The notes beneath the pieces were generated by a model. It did not search any database and was not told where the DNA came from. It saw only the letters and a list, made by a program, of their open reading frames with translations. 64,000 bases of DNA from Burkholderiaceae bacterium. Lineage in GTDB: Bacteria; Pseudomonadota; Gammaproteobacteria; Burkholderiales; Burkholderiaceae_C. The position numbers and the translations under genes were made by a program. The stretch lies in contig JACKLJ010000003.1 in assembly GCA_024235955.1 (NCBI GenBank), forward strand, positions 124,001 through 188,000, read 5' to 3'. Shown piece after piece: positions 57,567 to 64,000 of the stretch (the stretch's first letter is position 1; each line of letters opens with the position of its first letter).

Positions 57567-57635
57567 AATTGCTATCGCATAGATAGCTGCCAGCGCAGAT
57601 GGCGAGCCCGCTGCAAGGGAATTTGATCCTGAACA
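57567..57635 (+). repeat. Interspersed repeat copy R19, in the rplJ leader
   Basis: AATTGCTATCGCATAG, ATAGCTGCCAGCGC, a diverged centre and CTGCAAGGGAATTTGATCC then TGAA. It lies 67 bp before the rplJ start, in the leader where L10-L12 autoregulation occurs in other bacteria. Confidence 0.7.
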
Positions 57636-57701
57636 GTAGGTCGCTGCAAGAGGCGCGCCGAAGCCGATCCCCGGCTGAGGCGCATTTTGAAGGAGTAGAC
57701 C

Positions 57702-58208
57702 TTGAGTCTGAATCGCAGTGAGAAAGAAGCGGTCATTTCCGATGTGACCAGCCTCGCCGCTAAAGCTCAAACGCTCGTGATGGCGGAATACCGTGGCATC
57801 ACGGTCGCCGACATGACCCAACTGCGCACCAATGCCCGCAGCAGCGGCGTCACGCTCAGTGTGTTGAAGAACACGCTGGCGCGCCGTGCGCTGGCAGGCA
57901 GTGCCTTCGAGGTGGTGTCCGACCAGATGACCGGCCCGCTGATCTATGGCTTCTCCGAAGATGCCGTGGCCGCCGCCAAGGTGGTGGCCGATTTCGCGAA
58001 AACCAACGACAAGCTGGTCATTCGCGGTGGCGTCTACGGTGGCAAGGCCCTGGATGTGAGCGGTGTGAAGAAGCTCGCCAGCATTCCTACCAAGGAAGTG
58101 CTGCTGGCCCAGCTGTGCGGCTTGCTCAAGTCGCCGATCTCCCGCACGGCCATCGTGCTGGGTGCGCTGGCGGCCAAAAAGGGCGAAGGCGAAGCTGCCG
58201 CGGCCTGA
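57702..58208 (+). CDS. rplJ: Ribosomal protein L10
   Basis: 168 residues, the base of the L12 stalk. The start is TTG at 57702 with AAGGAG at 57690-57695; the protein then begins MSLNRSEKEAVISDVT. A TTG start keeps its expression sensitive to leader structure. The C-terminal helix binding L12 dimers is present. Confidence 0.95.
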   Translation: MSLNRSEKEAVISDVTSLAAKAQTLVMAEYRGITVADMTQLRTNARSSGVTLSVLKNTLARRALAGSAFEVVSDQMTGPLIYGFSEDAVAAAKVVADFAKTNDKLVIRGGVYGGKALDVSGVKKLASIPTKEVLLAQLCGLLKSPISRTAIVLGALAAKKGEGEAAAA

Positions 58209-58253
58209 TGGCGCGTGGCCCGATGCAACCATTAACTGTTTTAGGAAATCAAC

Positions 58254-58634
<381 letters not shown>

Positions 58635-58678
58635 GTCGGCTCCAGCCTGCCGCTCGCGGCGGCTGGTACCCGATGGAT

Positions 58679-58752
58679 GGGCTGGTGACCAACCAGCCCG
58701 TGCGCTTTCAGAGCGCACCTGAAAGCTCGCCCCGTGGGGCGGCTTTCAGGTG
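58679..58752 (+). promoter_or_regulatory. Three stem-loops between rplL and rpoB
   Basis: Arms 58679-58686/58692-58699 (8 bp), 58700-58706/58712-58718 (7 bp) and 58716-58725/58743-58752 (10 bp, with a nested CGCCCC/GGGGCG stem). The second and third share three bases, so they exclude each other. Position and form match the E. coli rplL-rpoB attenuator and RNase III processing site; equivalence is inferred. Confidence 0.6.
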
Positions 58753-58914
58753 TCTTCTGATTTACCGACTGCAGAGGACCACTTGGTTCGGGTCGCGTGC
58801 AACGCGCGGCCGTCCGCCATCGGCTGGTAGTGGCCAGCCACCAAGGATCGCAGGCTTCGCCTGCCGCCCAGTCGCCAGAAATCCTGGATGTTCCGTCTAC
58901 CGCCCGGAGATTAC

Positions 58915-63027
<4,113 letters not shown>

Positions 63028-63047
63028 TTTGATAGGGAAAGAGTCAC

Positions 63048-64000
63048 ATGAAATCGCTACTCGACCTGTTCAAGCAATTCACGCCGGATGAGCATTTCGA
63101 TGCCATCCGGATCGGTCTGGCTTCGCCCGAGAAGATCCGTTCCTGGTCCTTCGGCGAGGTGAAGAAGCCCGAGACCATCAACTACCGCACCTTCAAGCCG
63201 GAGCGTGACGGTCTGTTCTGCGCCAAGATCTTCGGCCCCATCAAGGACTATGAGTGCCTGTGCGGCAAGTACAAGCGCCTCAAGCACCGCGGTGTGATCT
63301 GCGAGAAGTGCGGCGTTGAAGTCACACAGACCAAGGTGCGCCGTGAGCGCATGGGTCACATTGATCTGGCGGCGCCCTGTGCCCACATCTGGTTCCTGAA
63401 GTCGCTGCCGTCGCGTCTGGGCCTCGTGCTCGACATGACGCTCCGTGATATCGAGCGCGTGCTCTATTTCGAAGCTTACGTGGTCACTGACCCGGGCATG
63501 ACGCCGCTGAAGAAGTTCGGCATCATGAGCGAGGACGACTACGACGCCAAGCGCAAGGAATACGGCGATGAGTTCGTCGCGCGCATGGGCGCCGAGGGCA
63601 TCAAGGAGCTGCTGCAGCAGATTGATCTGGATATCGAGATCGAAAAGCTGCGCGGCGACCTCACTGGATCCGAGGTCAAGGTCAAGAAGAACGCCAAGCG
63701 CCTGAAAGTGCTGGAGGCGTTCAAGAAGTCCGGCATCAAGCCTGAATGGATGGTGCTGGACGTGCTGCCCGTGCTGCCGCCGGACCTGCGTCCGCTGGTG
63801 CCGCTGGACGGCGGCCGCTTCGCGACCTCCGACCTGAACGACCTGTACCGCCGAGTCATCAACCGCAACTCGCGCCTGCGCCGTCTGCTGGAGCTGAAGG
63901 CCCCGGAAATCATCGCGCGCAACGAAAAGCGCATGCTGCAGGAGGCCGTGGACAGCCTGCTGGACAACGGCCGTCGCGGCAAGGCCATGACGGGTGCGAA
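63048..64000 (+). CDS. rpoC: RNA polymerase beta' subunit, N-terminal part
   Basis: First 317 codons; the gene runs off the right edge. Starts MKSLLDLFKQFTPDEHFDAI, 20 bp after rpoB. The zinc-binding CLCGKYKRLKHRGVICEKCG is present, as is VLPPDLRPLVPLDGGRFATSD before the bridge region. The catalytic NADFDGD motif would lie beyond the window. Confidence 0.98.
   Translation, partial: MKSLLDLFKQFTPDEHFDAIRIGLASPEKIRSWSFGEVKKPETINYRTFKPERDGLFCAKIFGPIKDYECLCGKYKRLKHRGVICEKCGVEVTQTKVRRERMGHIDLAAPCAHIWFLKSLPSRLGLVLDMTLRDIERVLYFEAYVVTDPGMTPLKKFGIMSEDDYDAKRKEYGDEFVARMGAEGIKELLQQIDLDIEIEKLRGDLTGSEVKVKKNAKRLKVLEAFKKSGIKPEWMVLDVLPVLPPDLRPLVPLDGGRFATSDLNDLYRRVINRNSRLRRLLELKAPEIIARNEKRMLQEAVDSLLDNGRRGKAMTGA

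Overview
The window looks like chromosomal DNA of a betaproteobacterium of the order Burkholderiales, most likely family Comamonadaceae. The support is the very high GC with strong GC3 bias, the ribosomal protein sequences, the gene order apaG-rpe-gph-trpE-trpG-trpD-trpC-ung, a regulatory-type PTS (EIIA-Man, HPr, EI) without a permease, and an interspersed ~65-bp repeat of a kind I associate with this family from memory. No transposase, integrase, phage gene or CRISPR array was seen.

Layout. (1) 1-5349: the S10 operon from the end of rpsJ through rplC, rplD, rplW, rplB, rpsS, rplV, rpsC, rplP, rpmC and rpsQ, closed by an intrinsic terminator; the spc-operon genes do not follow. (2) 5.4-12.6 kb: peroxiredoxin, acetyltransferase, divergent cytochrome b / cytochrome c', a TlpA-like lipoprotein, an esterase, a class III CoA-transferase, a lipoprotein and an MFS transporter. 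(3) 12.6-15.1 kb: EIIA-Man, HPr and enzyme I. (4) 15.2-19.9 kb, minus strand: a complete branched-chain amino-acid-type ABC transporter (livG-livF-binding protein-livH-livM). (5) 20.2-26.2 kb, minus strand: a glutamate-synthase-like FMN protein, pncC, pgpA and small detoxification or housekeeping enzymes (HhH, GST, GFA, Nudix, SRPBCC, VOC). (6) 26.4-30.8 kb: a LysR regulator divergent from two paralogous hydrolases and an NAD(P)-binding protein, then a WYL regulator. (7) 31-35.7 kb: thiL with a class I amidotransferase, a CPA2 antiporter, an IPTL-CTERM-type exported protein and apaG. (8) 35.7-53.3 kb: the rpe-gph-trp-ung line, broken up by a DsrE protein, an EamA permease, an aspartoacylase-like gene, a ketosynthase / chain-length-factor / flavin halogenase-like cluster, a transglutaminase, a chalcone-isomerase-like protein, and (inside trp) a threonine aldolase, a LysE/RhtB exporter and an unlisted 50-codon membrane peptide. 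A candidate Trp-codon leader peptide precedes trpE. (9) 53.4-64 kb: tRNA-Tyr, tRNA-Gly, tRNA-Thr, tuf, tRNA-Trp, secE, nusG, rplK, rplA, rplJ, rplL, rpoB and the start of rpoC.

The most unusual feature is an interspersed repeat, at least 19 full, degenerate or partial copies (R1-R19, both orientations). Its core reads ATAGCTGCCTGCGCCCG, then a variable ~9-nt centre, then GGGCTGGAGGCCGATTTG. Most copies are intergenic, but six lie in frame inside five protein genes (MFS transporter, thiL twice, gph, trpG, LysE-type exporter). All in-gene copies of a given orientation are read in the same frame. Other copies supply the stop codon of rpe, the C-terminus of a small protein and the start codon of ung. 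This resembles the protein-invading palindromic elements known from Rickettsia and is the main candidate for something not yet described here.
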